Below are positions 27,940 to 36,967 of a stretch of DNA of 64,000 bases, in pieces. The notes under the pieces were generated by a model, which saw only the letters and a program-made list of their open reading frames with translations, had not been told where the DNA came from and made no database searches. How positions within the stretch are numbered: the first letter of the stretch is position 1; each line of letters starts with the position of its first letter. The stretch spans positions 682,001 to 746,000 of the forward strand of contig NZ_CP019448.1 in NCBI RefSeq assembly GCF_002951835.1. The letters are read 5' to 3'. This DNA comes from Simonsiella muelleri ATCC 29453. Its GTDB lineage: Bacteria > Pseudomonadota > Gammaproteobacteria > Burkholderiales > Neisseriaceae. The translations under genes and the position numbers were made by a program.

Positions 27940-28790
27940 GGGGCTAATGACAATTCAAAAAAAGAGGCAAAGGATTTAAGATATTGTTTCCACGCAACCA
28001 TCCCAAACCTTTGCCATGTCCCGAAACACGCTTACAAATGAAACATGGTCAAGACTGTTGCCTATTTTGAAACAGCTTGGCATTTATCGCAAGAAAAATT
28101 TACGCAAAACAGTAGAAGGTATCCTATTTCGCTTACGTACAGGCTGCCAATGGGCTGATATACCTAGTTATTTTGGTAAAGCAAACAGCCTTTACCAAAG
28201 TTTCAATCGCTGGTCTAAACGCGGTATTTTTACCCGATTATTCAAACATTTGGTAGATACACCCGATATGGAATGGGTCTTTATGGACGGTAGCCATATC
28301 CGCGTTCATCAACACGGTATGGGTAAACAATCCATTACGCATCAAGCTGTTGGTAAGAGTATCGGTGGTCATACGTCTAAAATTCATTTAGCGGTTGATG
28401 CTTGTGGTAATCCAATTGAATTTATCATTACAGCTGGTAATGTAAATGATATTGTTGTTGCGCCTGATTTATTGGCACAATTGGATTTAAGTGATAATGA
28501 AACCGTGTGTGCTGATAGGGGTTTTGACAGTGATACTTTTCGTCGGTTAATTCAGTCTAAACAAAGTAAAGCCAATATTCCATATAAGAAAAATAGAGAA
28601 CATCTTAATGTGGGCACAGATTGGTATTTATATAAAATCAGGCACTTGGTAGAAAACGCTTTTGCGCGATTAAAGCATTTTCGTGCGCTGGCAACACGGT
28701 ACGATAAATTAAAACGTAATTATGAAAGTACTGTATCATTAGCTTGTGCTTTGATTTGGTTGAAATTATAGCTAAAATGTCATTAGCCCC
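27940..28790 (+). mobile_element. IS5-family insertion sequence (IS427-like), 851 bp
   Basis: Perfect terminal inverted repeats GGGGCTAATGACA and TGTCATTAGCCCC bound the element, and TA is duplicated on both sides (27938-27939 and 28791-28792). It carries one transposase gene and interrupts the nuclease gene. It appears intact. Confidence 0.92.
28016..28771 (+). CDS. IS5-family transposase (DDE)
   Basis: A single-frame transposase of 251 residues. The N-terminal DUF4096-type domain reads ETWSRLLPILKQLGIYRKKNLRKTVEGI and RTGCQWADIPSYFG. The DDE core shows FMDGSHIRVHQHG (first Asp), VCADRGFDSDTFRR (second Asp with the Y/F-D-S motif) and HLVENAFARLKHFR (the Glu, Y-x2-R-x3-E-x6-K variant). It fills most of the 851-bp element and is in the same direction as the split nuclease. 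Confidence 0.93.
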   Translation: MSRNTLTNETWSRLLPILKQLGIYRKKNLRKTVEGILFRLRTGCQWADIPSYFGKANSLYQSFNRWSKRGIFTRLFKHLVDTPDMEWVFMDGSHIRVHQHGMGKQSITHQAVGKSIGGHTSKIHLAVDACGNPIEFIITAGNVNDIVVAPDLLAQLDLSDNETVCADRGFDSDTFRRLIQSKQSKANIPYKKNREHLNVGTDWYLYKIRHLVENAFARLKHFRALATRYDKLKRNYESTVSLACALIWLKL

Positions 28791-28939
28791 TAGCAGCTGC
28801 TGAAAAAAAACGTATCGGTTTGTGGGCGGACAAAAAACCACAAGAACCTTGGGTGTATCGTGCCAAAATTCGCGCCGAACAAAATTAGAACCTGTTTCAG
28901 GCTGCCTTGAAATCAAAATCAAGGCAGCCTGAACAATTT

Positions 28940-30238
28940 CTAACGTGGCAATACGCCATTCGGGAGTAATTCCCATACTTTGCCTTGATTTTTCATTTTG
29001 CCAGCTGTGTTGCCAGCTGCCGTGCCGTAACCCCAAAAATAATCCACGCGTACCGCACCTTTAATTGCGCTGCCTGTGTCTTGCGCCATGATGAGTCGTT
29101 GGAGTGGGGCTTGTGTGTCGGGGTGAGTCGTGGCGATAAACAACGGCGCACCCAATTGAATATATTGTTTGTCTACCGCGCCCGAAAATTCCGCCATCAA
29201 TGGCACACCCAATGCGCCTGTTGGACCATCGTTTACATCAGCCGAATGCGTTTTGAAGAAAATATAGCTGGGGTTTTGTGCCATGACTTCGGCTAATTTG
29301 TCTGGATTTTGCGCCAAATAATTTTTGATGCCTTGTGCTGATGCTTGCGCCAACGTCAAATAACCACGTTCTGCCATATATTTCCCAATAGAAACATATG
29401 GATAATCATTTTTATCAGCAAAGCCCAAGCGCAAATAATCACCATTGGGCATTTTCAGCCTGCCTGAACCTTGAACGTGCAAAAAAAACAATTCAACAGG
29501 GTCATTGGCGTAACCCAATATGGGCGCAAGATGATTTAATGCACCGCCGTTGATTTGATTGCGCGTATAGTAGGGGACAAATTGATTGCCAACAAATCGC
29601 CCTTTTAATGCGGTGGTGCGTTCGCTTAATGGAAACGTGGACAAATCTGCCACATACGCACCTGATTCGTTGATGACACCTTTATTGGCAGAGGTGGGCG
29701 ACACGCGCACTGTTCTGGCGTAGCGTTGTTTAGCGGAAATCGGGATGCTGACAAAGTCGTTAGGAATACCGTAAATGGGGAAACGTGCTTGAGCGGTAGG
29801 TTTCAGGCTGCCGTCTAATACGGTTTCGTAGTAGCCAGTGATTAAGCCTTGCGCGTTACCGTTTTGGGTGATTTGCCAAGGCGTAAAATATTGTTCAAAA
29901 AAGGTTTTAGCTGTGTTGGGATTGTCGGGAATGCTGTTGGCTTGATGACACACGCTTAACCAAGCGGCTTGATTGCGCAATTGTTTACAACCGATGCGAA
30001 ACGCTTTCAGGCTGCTGACAAAATCGTTCATTTGCCAATTAGGGAGTTGTTGATGTGGCACAACGGTGTAGGTGGCATCATTCCATTGTTGGCTGAAACC
30101 GACTGGTTTGGGGTCGCCAATGGGTTGAGGCATGGGTAAATTGCTGTTGCTTGTGGTGGTGGGTTTGGGGTATTGATTGGTACAAGCTGCGAAGAAGCAG
30201 GTAAAGGCGCAGAGTAGGGCGTATTGTTTGATTTTCAT
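28940..30238 (-). CDS. mltA: Membrane-bound lytic murein transglycosylase A
   Basis: MltA cleaves peptidoglycan glycan strands to 1,6-anhydro products at the outer membrane; the Neisseria homologue is GNA33. It has a lipoprotein signal (MKIKQYALLCAFTCFFAAC), the MltA beta-barrel domain (GLITGYYETVLDGSLKPTAQ) and a 3D domain at the C-terminus with conserved Asp residues (RLIMAQDTGSAIKGAVRVDYFWGYGTAAG). Length 432 is normal. Two DUS-containing stretches are inside the gene. A DUS hairpin separates it from the interrupted nuclease downstream. Confidence 0.95.
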   Translation of the reverse strand: MKIKQYALLCAFTCFFAACTNQYPKPTTTSNSNLPMPQPIGDPKPVGFSQQWNDATYTVVPHQQLPNWQMNDFVSSLKAFRIGCKQLRNQAAWLSVCHQANSIPDNPNTAKTFFEQYFTPWQITQNGNAQGLITGYYETVLDGSLKPTAQARFPIYGIPNDFVSIPISAKQRYARTVRVSPTSANKGVINESGAYVADLSTFPLSERTTALKGRFVGNQFVPYYTRNQINGGALNHLAPILGYANDPVELFFLHVQGSGRLKMPNGDYLRLGFADKNDYPYVSIGKYMAERGYLTLAQASAQGIKNYLAQNPDKLAEVMAQNPSYIFFKTHSADVNDGPTGALGVPLMAEFSGAVDKQYIQLGAPLFIATTHPDTQAPLQRLIMAQDTGSAIKGAVRVDYFWGYGTAAGNTAGKMKNQGKVWELLPNGVLPR

Positions 30239-30303
30239 GGGTGAAATGCTCGTGAAATGGGAACGAGTTTTCAGACTGCACCAAGATAAGGCAGCCTGAA
30301 AAC

Positions 30304-30388
30304 TTAGAATCTGTATTCATAGTCAACGTGAAATGGATTTTAGTCCCAGTTGGTTCGAAGTGCTTGGCTGTGAATGCAGGTTTTTACT
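30304..30388. repeat. Small inverted-repeat element (TTAGAACCTGTATTC family), imperfect copy
   Basis: TTAGAATCTGTATTCATAG begins the element, CAACGTGAAATGG and GTCCCAGTTGG follow, and TGAATGCAGGTTTT ends it. It matches the cleaner copy at 54347-54420, with about 12 extra bases before the right end. It lies directly at the trmB stop. Confidence 0.65.
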
Positions 30389-31082
30389 TCTTGATGAACA
30401 CCAAATCCCACACACCGTGTCCCAAACGTTTACCACGCGCTTCAAATTTGGTTTCGGGACGATAATTAGGTGTGGGAGCGTAATCGGTGGCGGTGTTAGC
30501 TAATTGTTCGGGGAAACTACTCAATACTTCAAGCATTTGAACAGCGTATTCTTCCCAGTCGGTTGCCAAATGAATGTAGCCACCTTGTTTCAATTTGGGT
30601 AATAATTTTTGAATAAATGGGATTTGAATTAAGCGGCGTTTGTTGTGGCGTTTTTTGTGCCATGGGTCGGGGAAAAAGATATGAATGCCATCTAAACTAT
30701 TATCAGACAACATATTTTCCACCACTTCCACTGCATCATGACGCATGACGCGAATGTTGGTAAGCTGCTGCTCGCTGATGAGTTTGCACAAATTACCCAC
30801 GCCTGGCCCGTGTACGTCAATGGCGAGAAAATCTTTTTCAGGCAGCTTTTGGGCGATTTGTGCGGTTGCTGTGCCCATACCGAAACCGATTTCTAAAATT
30901 TTGGGATTTTCGCGTTCAAATATTTGATTTAAATTGATGAATTGATTAATGTAATCCACGCCAACACGTGTCCAATTGTCATCAATGGCTTTTTGTTGAG
31001 CGGCCGTCATGTGTCCTTGTCGCAAAACAAACGATTTAATTGAGCGATGATGTTCGGGATTGGATTGATTTTGTTCAGTCAT
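30384..31082 (-). CDS. trmB: tRNA (guanine-N7-)-methyltransferase
   Basis: TrmB methylates G46 in the variable loop of tRNAs using S-adenosylmethionine. The sequence shows the SAM-binding motif KILEIGFGMGTATAQIAQ, FLAIDVHGPGVGNLC, the active-site region IHIFFPDPWHKKRHNKRRLIQ and the end KFEARGKRLGHGVWDLVF. Length 232 is normal. It is divergent from ybeY, with a DUS inverted repeat in between. Confidence 0.95.
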   Translation of the reverse strand: MTEQNQSNPEHHRSIKSFVLRQGHMTAAQQKAIDDNWTRVGVDYINQFINLNQIFERENPKILEIGFGMGTATAQIAQKLPEKDFLAIDVHGPGVGNLCKLISEQQLTNIRVMRHDAVEVVENMLSDNSLDGIHIFFPDPWHKKRHNKRRLIQIPFIQKLLPKLKQGGYIHLATDWEEYAVQMLEVLSSFPEQLANTATDYAPTPNYRPETKFEARGKRLGHGVWDLVFIKK

Positions 31083-31196
31083 AGAAAATAAAATTTGCGG
31101 AAAAAAAGAGAGACGGAATTATAGACGATAGCGCGGATATTTGTAACAATCCTTGTTTTAAATAAACTTTCAGGCAGCCTGAAAAATCACGTCTTT

Positions 31197-31703
31197 ATGA
31201 AAAAACAAACCAAACATTTTCCTTTTTTGCGTATTCAACAACAGCGTTTCGCATTAAGCTACATCAACGAGAGCAGCGCAACGGATTTGCCAACCGAAAA
31301 GCAGTTTTACCAATGGATTTGGCACGCACTGAAAAATTTTTATTACCGCGCGGAGATTTCGCTGGTGTTGCTGGACGAAGCCGCTGCCCGACAATACAAC
31401 CATGATTATCGTGGTAAAGATTACGCGACCAATGTACTTAGTTTTGCCCATAACGAAGGCGAGTTTTTATTTGTGGAACAAGATGATGTATTGCGTGGTG
31501 ATTTGATTATTTGCCCGCGAGTTGTCGCCAAAGAAGCGACAGAGCAGGGTAAAGCTTTGCATGACCATTACGCGCATTTGGTCATTCATGGTACGCTGCA
31601 TTTAATTGGTTTTGACCACATGGAAGACGATGAAGCCGAAGAAATGGAAAATTTAGAAACTGAATTATTGGCACAATTGAATATTGTTAATCCGTATGAA
31701 TGA
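31197..31703 (+). CDS. ybeY: Endoribonuclease YbeY
   Basis: YbeY is a zinc-dependent endoribonuclease needed for 16S rRNA 3' processing and ribosome quality control. The diagnostic metal-binding motif HGTLHLIGFDH (three His) lies near residue 133, preceded by the conserved RGKDYATNVLSFAHNEG strand. Length 168 is slightly longer than E. coli because of an N-terminal extension. A DUS begins 10 nt after the stop codon, and a MITE has inserted in it. Confidence 0.95.
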   Translation: MKKQTKHFPFLRIQQQRFALSYINESSATDLPTEKQFYQWIWHALKNFYYRAEISLVLLDEAAARQYNHDYRGKDYATNVLSFAHNEGEFLFVEQDDVLRGDLIICPRVVAKEATEQGKALHDHYAHLVIHGTLHLIGFDHMEDDEAEEMENLETELLAQLNIVNPYE

Positions 31704-31716
31704 GTTTTCAGGCAGC

Positions 31717-31894
31717 CTGAAACCTTTGCAAAACCCAAAAATTAACCTAAATCTCGTCATTCCCGCGAATGCGGGAATCCAATAGCAAAATTTAGATAAT
31801 TGATTTTATTTGATTGATTAAAAATCTATTTGAGATTGAAAATGGATTACCGCCTACGCGGTAATGACGACGGATAGTTTTGCAAAGGTTTCAG
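31717..31894. repeat. IS5-related MITE inserted in a DUS, carrying dRS3-like repeats
   Basis: Inverted ends CTGAAACCTTTGCAAAACCC and GTTTTGCAAAGGTTTCAG match the ends of the full IS at 39298-40505. Flanks TTTTCAGGCAGC and CCTGAAAT join (sharing one C) to an intact DUS palindrome. Inside are ATTCCCGCGAATGCGGGAAT (31759-31778), a perfect match to the Neisseria dRS3 pattern ATTCCC-N8-GGGAAT, and a second inverted relative, ATTACCGCCTACGCGGTAAT (31845-31864). No ORF. Confidence 0.8.
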
Positions 31895-31924
31895 CCTGAA
31901 ATATTCACATAATTAAAACGCATT

Positions 31925-31967
31925 AAAAATCAGCATCAATGGAAGAACGTATTGATGCTGATTTTTG
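31925..31967. terminator. Bidirectional terminator
   Basis: AAAAATCAGCATCAAT and ATTGATGCTGATTTTT form a perfect 16-bp stem with a 10-nt loop between convergent ybeY and the DUF937-OmpA gene. Confidence 0.8.
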
Positions 31968-31978
31968 TTTTAATTGAA

Positions 31979-33181
31979 TTATTCCATGCGAATATCCACT
32001 CGACGACCTTCAACATGATTGCCTGCTGCACCTATGGTGTTATTGGGTTTGCGTAATTCAATATTGGCGGCACTGACGTTTTGTTTTACCAAAAATGCTT
32101 TCACGGCTTCGGCACGTTGTTTGGCTAATTTAGCGTTTGTGGTTGCGCTGCCTGTGCCGTCGGTGTAGCCACTGATAATCAATTTTTTACCTGATTTTCC
32201 TGCATCAATTATTTGATTAGAAACGGTTTGTATGTTTTTGGCAATTTTGCTGCTGCCCACCGCAAAATAAATTTTGACGATACCATCTTCATAGAATGCT
32301 TCAGACGTATTGTCTGCTAAAACACGCGCTGTTGTGGCAATATTATCGTTGACATCTGCTACCGTGCTGGCGGTGGCAGTTGCCATATTGGCAGTATTGT
32401 TGGCAGTGGTGGTGTTTTCTATGCTTTGAACATCTTGCTGTTTTGTGTTGGTTGTATCAGATGACGTGCAGCTTTTGATGCCCCAAATCGCTAATAAAGC
32501 CGCAATTGCTAACGCCACCCATCTTCCCATACTGGCACCATTGGCAGCCATCAGAGGTTCTGCAATCGGCGTGGCAGTACCACCCATTGTGTTACTGGTT
32601 CCTAAACCTGCCAATGCAGTCGCTGCAATGCCCTCAATGCTGCTAATACCCAAAGCGCGTAACAAACCTATTGGCAAAATGTTTTCTAACCAGTTTTTGG
32701 AATCTATATTGGTAAACAAACCAGCTAATTGTGCGCTGTTGCTGCCACTTTGTTCGCGTAATAACGCCAAAACCAATGGTAACACCAATGCCAACAATGA
32801 ACCAGCTGTATTGCTGGAAATACCTGCTTCGGTAGCCAGTTCAGATGTGGTGTTGTCTACATGAGTTTGCGTTCCCAATAAAGTGGGCAGTAAACCTTTG
32901 CCTAACTCAATAATTTTGTCCCACACAACGCTTTCAGGCTGCGTGGTTACTTGATTCAATAAATCTTGAAATTGTTGTCCATTGCTGCCTGAAATTAAAT
33001 GGAACAATTCGCTCACATGCGAGGGCTGTTTGCTCACATAATTTAACAAACCTGCTACCACCGTTGGTATCACCAATTGAATGGCTTTTTGGTTATTGGC
33101 TGGATTTTCATTTTGCTGATTCAAAAAGCCAGTTAAAATATCGGTTAATTTGGTATGCAACAAAGTATTTAAATCGGACAT
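31979..33181 (-). CDS. DUF937 - transmembrane - OmpA domain protein
   Basis: The first about 200 residues match DUF937 in style (AIQLVIPTVVAGLLNYVSKQP, helical with many Leu, then ASLLALVLPLVLALLREQSGSN). A single membrane helix follows near residue 222 (WVALAIAALLAIWGIKSC). The C-terminal 110 residues form an OmpA peptidoglycan-binding domain: DGIVKIYFAVGSSKIAKN, LIISGYTDGTGSATTNAKLAKQRAEAV and the final RRVDI. There is no signal peptide, so DUF937 is probably cytosolic with the OmpA domain in the periplasm. The family role is unknown. It is divergent from the 921-residue gene. Confidence 0.8.
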   Translation of the reverse strand: MSDLNTLLHTKLTDILTGFLNQQNENPANNQKAIQLVIPTVVAGLLNYVSKQPSHVSELFHLISGSNGQQFQDLLNQVTTQPESVVWDKIIELGKGLLPTLLGTQTHVDNTTSELATEAGISSNTAGSLLALVLPLVLALLREQSGSNSAQLAGLFTNIDSKNWLENILPIGLLRALGISSIEGIAATALAGLGTSNTMGGTATPIAEPLMAANGASMGRWVALAIAALLAIWGIKSCTSSDTTNTKQQDVQSIENTTTANNTANMATATASTVADVNDNIATTARVLADNTSEAFYEDGIVKIYFAVGSSKIAKNIQTVSNQIIDAGKSGKKLIISGYTDGTGSATTNAKLAKQRAEAVKAFLVKQNVSAANIELRKPNNTIGAAGNHVEGRRVDIRME

Positions 33182-33393
33182 AATGCGCTCCTAAAACAAG
33201 TAGAAATATTTTCAGGCAGCCTGAAAATGAAAAATCATACTAACATAAATGATTCAAACACTAGATTTTTTACGATTTCTTAACATGTTGAACACATCAA
33301 TCAAATATTATGACGATTCATCATATAACAGCGTAATGATTTTATTCTGAATCGGCTATATAATCGCGCTATTCTTGTCATGCAAACCGTATC

Positions 33394-36159
33394 ATGTCTA
33401 AACCAGTAGATTTTCTTTCACAACAACAACCCACCGAATTCACTGTTCGTGCTTTGTGGTATTTGCACCATTTTGCGCAACAGGGCGAGTGGGCAGACGG
33501 TTTTGCGTTTGAAAAACAGCTCCGTTCTTGTCAATTGGATTACACGCTCGGTAGCCTGCACCGAATTGACCATTTATTAGACCAAATTCGCAAACTCAAG
33601 CCCAATCCCGAAACATTTTTCAGGCAGCCTGAAAACCAAAATTTTTTGTTTACATTAGCATTTTATTGTGGAGAATTGCGTGGACGATTAATTAAAAATG
33701 CGCCAGTTTGGTATAACTGGCAATCTTTTATCGCTGAATATCATGGCATGGAAAAAATATTTCCCAATGTCGTAGAATATGAAGTGGTAGCGCATTTTCG
33801 TGGTAAAAATGAAGAGTCCACGTATTTTCCATTAGTGTCCATTTTGGAACGCTTATTCCCCAAACAAGAAGAACCTGAAAAATCTGTGTATTCTGCTACC
33901 ATCGTAGGGGATTATCAACAATATGATTTAAATGATAAATTACCTGAATCACCGATTCAAGGTTTAGCGTTGAATGTGCAAGATGCGTTGGCAGGCACTC
34001 ATCCAACCGAATTGCCTTATTTGCAAATTTTGCCACCGCAATGGATTCACGGCGATGATTTAATGGCACAAATTCGTGCTATGCCCACGCTCTATACCAA
34101 AGGGCGCGTGGTTTGGGCGGCGTTGGTACAAGCTAATCAGCAATTATTTCAACACAATGACCCTGCCAGTTGCCCTGCCGAAGTCATCTATGACAAAAGC
34201 GGACGCACACCGCCACGGCTATTGCGTCAATATGCTAAGGAATTGTTTGCGCTGAAACATAGCACGCCAGATGATCCCGAATTAGCCAAATACGTCCACC
34301 ACATCACAGACGAACGAACACGTTTTACAGGCCGCATTCCCACGAAAATCAGTCACATGAATTTACATGGCGCGACCGTGTTAATTTGGCGACTGCATTT
34401 ACCTAACGCTATTTTGACGCTGCCTATTTTTCCGATTATTGTGGCTGATGATTGCGATGAAGTGATGCTGTTGCCTGCTAAGTATTGGGCGGACACCAGT
34501 TTTTATCGCGATTGGTTACGTGAACAAGCTGTTCTGAATGATGAACAGACTTTCAGGCTGCCTGAAAAAAATATGTTGAGCAGTCAAGAAATGGTGTATG
34601 CGTTTCGTCAATATATTCAACGACACAATGATTTTTGGGCGGGTTATACCGAATTATTATCGCCACAAAGAGACGAGCTACCTCAGTTAGGTACAAAAAT
34701 TATTGAACAAAATCAAGTAATTCAATATGAGACCGACCAAGAGTTTTTGATGCGTTGTCGCAGTGTGGCGCAAAGCGAATATCGCCGCTGGTATGAATTT
34801 TCAGACCACAATCAAAACAGGTTGCCTGAAAGCGTGTATCAAAAATTGCGCGATTTGAACCCCGATTCATTTTTGTCGCTGCTAACTGAACCATTTGATG
34901 TACCCAAATTGGCAAATAGTCAGCCTCTACCGAAAATTGCGGCGTTAATGCGACAAAATCAGTTATCGCCGATACAGATTGCCAATATGGTGCAGTTTTT
35001 GTGGGCGCAAGGCACGATTTCGTTTGCCAAAGTGCTTGATAATGAGTCAGAACACTTATCAGTCATTAACACCACCGCTACGTTGTATTTGGCTTTTTTG
35101 TATTTGACAGGAAAATTTGTGCCACAAACCATTGAGGAAGGTGCGAGTTGGTTGAATTTGGCAGTGAATTTGGGCGATTATCGTGCGCTGCATTGGGTAG
35201 CAGAATTGGTTATGCAAATTCCCGAATTAGCGCCAATTTTGTTCAAAAAAAAATTAATTAGTGAAATGTCGCCGTTGTCTATTCGTTTGATGAATGCGAG
35301 TTCTATGGGTTATTTGTCGTATTCCATTAGCGATGTGAATGCGCAAGAATCTGCTTATATTCATCATCCTGAAGCGCAAGCCGAATTGGCACGACAATAT
35401 TTTCAATTGGCAGCCGAATTAGGTGATACCAGCGCAAATACTCGTTTAAATGAATGGATTGCCGCAAAAAGGCTGCCTGAAAAAGCACGCGAACAGCGAT
35501 TTGAACACATTCAATTTTGGTTGATGGATTATTTCGCCAAACAAGGCGTGAATATTCGCCAAATTTTGGGTGATTTGGTTGCAGCAGAAAATGAAGCCGA
35601 TGACATCACATTTCATGAAAATTCGGATAATTTGGCTCATATTACCGAAGATGAAGATATTTTGCGTCCTGAATCTACTGTGTGGAAAAAATGGGCGATT
35701 TGGAGTGGCGTGGGTGTGTTGATGTTGGGGTTGGTGGCGTGGGCAGTGTTGCCGACCGATGCGTCAAATGACCCTATTGCGTCAAAAGAAGTTTCAGGCA
35801 GCCTGAAAAATACGCTGCCTGTTGTACCGACTGTGCCGACATTGAGTGCGTCCCAGCCAACCGTATCGTTGAATCAGGTGATGACTGAATTGCAAACCAA
35901 ATTGCCACTGACATTTTTTACCAATACGCATAAAATTCAATCTATTAAATTAGAAAATGGCGTGGTTTGGCTGACACTAACCGACAAAAGTCGTGGCATG
36001 ATGAGTGTGGATGCGGCACAATCTTTGTATTGCAGTGAACCGCAATTAGCTGATTTACGCGTTACGAAAACGCCTGTGAATTTCACGGTACTTGCTGCAC
36101 AAAATGTGCATTATGATGTCAAAGATGTGGGGAAGAATTGTTTGGAAAGTCAAAGGTAA
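33394..36159 (+). CDS. Large protein with Sel1-like repeats and one C-terminal membrane helix, unknown role
   Basis: I do not recognise this 921-residue protein. Residues 1-550 are a mixed domain without a known motif. Residues about 560-690 contain Sel1/TPR-like helical pairs (GASWLNLAVNLGDYRALHWVAEL; AQAELARQYFQLAAELGDTSANTRL), suggesting protein-protein contacts. One membrane helix lies at about residues 765-783 (WAIWSGVGVLMLGLVAWAV), followed by a roughly 130-residue domain (LQTKLPLTFFTNTHKIQSI ... DAAQSLYCSEPQLADL) that would be periplasmic. No signal peptide. DUS copies are embedded in the coding sequence and encode FRQPE- and SGSLK-type peptides. Confidence 0.65.
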   Translation: MSKPVDFLSQQQPTEFTVRALWYLHHFAQQGEWADGFAFEKQLRSCQLDYTLGSLHRIDHLLDQIRKLKPNPETFFRQPENQNFLFTLAFYCGELRGRLIKNAPVWYNWQSFIAEYHGMEKIFPNVVEYEVVAHFRGKNEESTYFPLVSILERLFPKQEEPEKSVYSATIVGDYQQYDLNDKLPESPIQGLALNVQDALAGTHPTELPYLQILPPQWIHGDDLMAQIRAMPTLYTKGRVVWAALVQANQQLFQHNDPASCPAEVIYDKSGRTPPRLLRQYAKELFALKHSTPDDPELAKYVHHITDERTRFTGRIPTKISHMNLHGATVLIWRLHLPNAILTLPIFPIIVADDCDEVMLLPAKYWADTSFYRDWLREQAVLNDEQTFRLPEKNMLSSQEMVYAFRQYIQRHNDFWAGYTELLSPQRDELPQLGTKIIEQNQVIQYETDQEFLMRCRSVAQSEYRRWYEFSDHNQNRLPESVYQKLRDLNPDSFLSLLTEPFDVPKLANSQPLPKIAALMRQNQLSPIQIANMVQFLWAQGTISFAKVLDNESEHLSVINTTATLYLAFLYLTGKFVPQTIEEGASWLNLAVNLGDYRALHWVAELVMQIPELAPILFKKKLISEMSPLSIRLMNASSMGYLSYSISDVNAQESAYIHHPEAQAELARQYFQLAAELGDTSANTRLNEWIAAKRLPEKAREQRFEHIQFWLMDYFAKQGVNIRQILGDLVAAENEADDITFHENSDNLAHITEDEDILRPESTVWKKWAIWSGVGVLMLGLVAWAVLPTDASNDPIASKEVSGSLKNTLPVVPTVPTLSASQPTVSLNQVMTELQTKLPLTFFTNTHKIQSIKLENGVVWLTLTDKSRGMMSVDAAQSLYCSEPQLADLRVTKTPVNFTVLAAQNVHYDVKDVGKNCLESQR

Positions 36160-36210
36160 ATAAATTTCAGGCTGCCTTGCTTGATACATAAAAGGCAGCC
36201 TGAAACCTTA
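36160..36210. terminator. Paired-DUS hairpin between the 921-residue gene and rnpB
   Basis: TTTCAGGCTGCCTT and AAGGCAGCCTGAAA face each other between the convergent protein gene and rnpB. Confidence 0.65.
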
Positions 36211-36218
36211 AAAATCAA

Positions 36219-36590
36219 AAAGCGCAGGGCAAACGATAAGCCGAGTTTTGTCATTGAACAGTCATTCCTCTAGGCGCAACATCGCTGCTGCGCTCAAGCA
36301 ACCTACCCGAACACTCCGCGAGCAGCCTCAATGTGTTCTGTTTGGTCTTGCTACAAATGGGGTTTAGCCTGCCACAATCTGTTACCAGATGCGCGGTGCG
36401 CTCTTACCGCACCTTTTCACCCTTGCCTGTGCGCCCTTGGGGGCAGCCATCGGCGGTTTAGCTTTCTGCGCCACTTTCCGTCGTGTTACCACGCCCAGCC
36501 GTTAACTGGCATTTTGCTCTGTGTAGCTCGGACTTTCCTCTCCGTATGCCGTGAAGCAATACGCAGCGACTGTTTGTCTGCCCTGCAAGT
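36219..36590 (-). ncRNA. rnpB: RNase P RNA (bacterial type A)
   Basis: The RNA component of RNase P, which removes tRNA 5' leaders. On the minus strand the 5' region CTTGCAGGGCAGAC pairs with 3' GTTTGCCCTGCGC (helix P1). The universally conserved GAGAGGAAAGTCCGAGCTAC lies about 60 nt in, and CGGCTTATCGTTTGCCC closes the 3' end. Its protein partner RnpA is encoded at 58069. End points are approximate. Confidence 0.92.
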
Positions 36591-36595
36591 TAGCG

Positions 36596-36624
36596 ATTAT
36601 ACGCGACAAATCAGACTTTTCAAA
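36596..36624 (-). promoter_or_regulatory. rnpB promoter
   Basis: On the minus strand TTTGAA (36619-36624), a 17-nt spacer and a perfect TATAAT (36596-36601) lie 6-7 nt before the inferred RNA start. Confidence 0.8.
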
Positions 36625-36704
36625 CAAAATAAATTGCCTAAATAACCTATTTTGTGGTATAAAGCGCGTTTTACTTTTTTAATTATTTCGTTTTGGAGAA
36701 CAAC

Positions 36705-36941
36705 ATGGCTAAAGTTTGCAAAGTAACGGGTAAACGCCCGATGTCTGGCAACAACGTATCACACGCCAATAACAAAACCAAACGCCGTTTTTTGCCTAAT
36801 TTGCAATCACGCCGTTTTTGGGTAGAAAGCGAAAATCGTTGGGTGCGCTTACGCGTATCAAACGCCGCTTTGCGTACGATTGACAAAAATGGTATTGATG
36901 TGGTTTTGGCTGACTTACGCGCTCGTGGCGAAGTTATTTAA
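36705..36941 (+). CDS. rpmB: 50S ribosomal protein L28
   Basis: The 78-residue protein starts MAKVCKVTGKRPMSGNNVSH, typical of L28, and continues NNKTKRRFLPNLQSRRFW. The ATG at 36705 is chosen because TTTTGGAG lies 6 nt upstream; an ATG-less extension upstream would destroy that site. It is followed 26 nt later by rpmG, the usual rpmB-rpmG pair. Confidence 0.97.
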   Translation: MAKVCKVTGKRPMSGNNVSHANNKTKRRFLPNLQSRRFWVESENRWVRLRVSNAALRTIDKNGIDVVLADLRARGEVI

Positions 36942-36967
36942 TTTTTATTGAGGATTGGATTATTATC

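Larger units (their letters stand above)
27433..28888 (+). pseudogene. Staphylococcal-nuclease-like gene split by an IS5-family element
   Basis: The 5' part (27433-27939) encodes an SNase/thermonuclease-fold protein: an N-terminal hydrophobic anchor (MVALGVAVATALVANQF), then AKVIKVADGDTATVVD, KIRFAYIDAPEKAQ with the catalytic-type Arg and Asp, and VDRYQREVSVI. The 3' part (28793-28888) continues in the right frame as AAAEKKRIGLWADKKPQEPWVYRAK. Removing the insertion and one TA gives NQYAAALAAAEKKR without any gap, so the split is recent. The uninterrupted protein would be about 200 residues. The upstream part still reads into the element for 35 foreign codons. Confidence 0.9.

Noticed and set aside
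28638..29036. Minus-strand frame over the IS end and mltA 3' end
   Set aside because: It spans two unrelated genes antisense and has no coding signature.
36331..36645. Open frame across the rnpB region
   Set aside because: It lies over RNase P RNA, has no ribosome site and no protein similarity.
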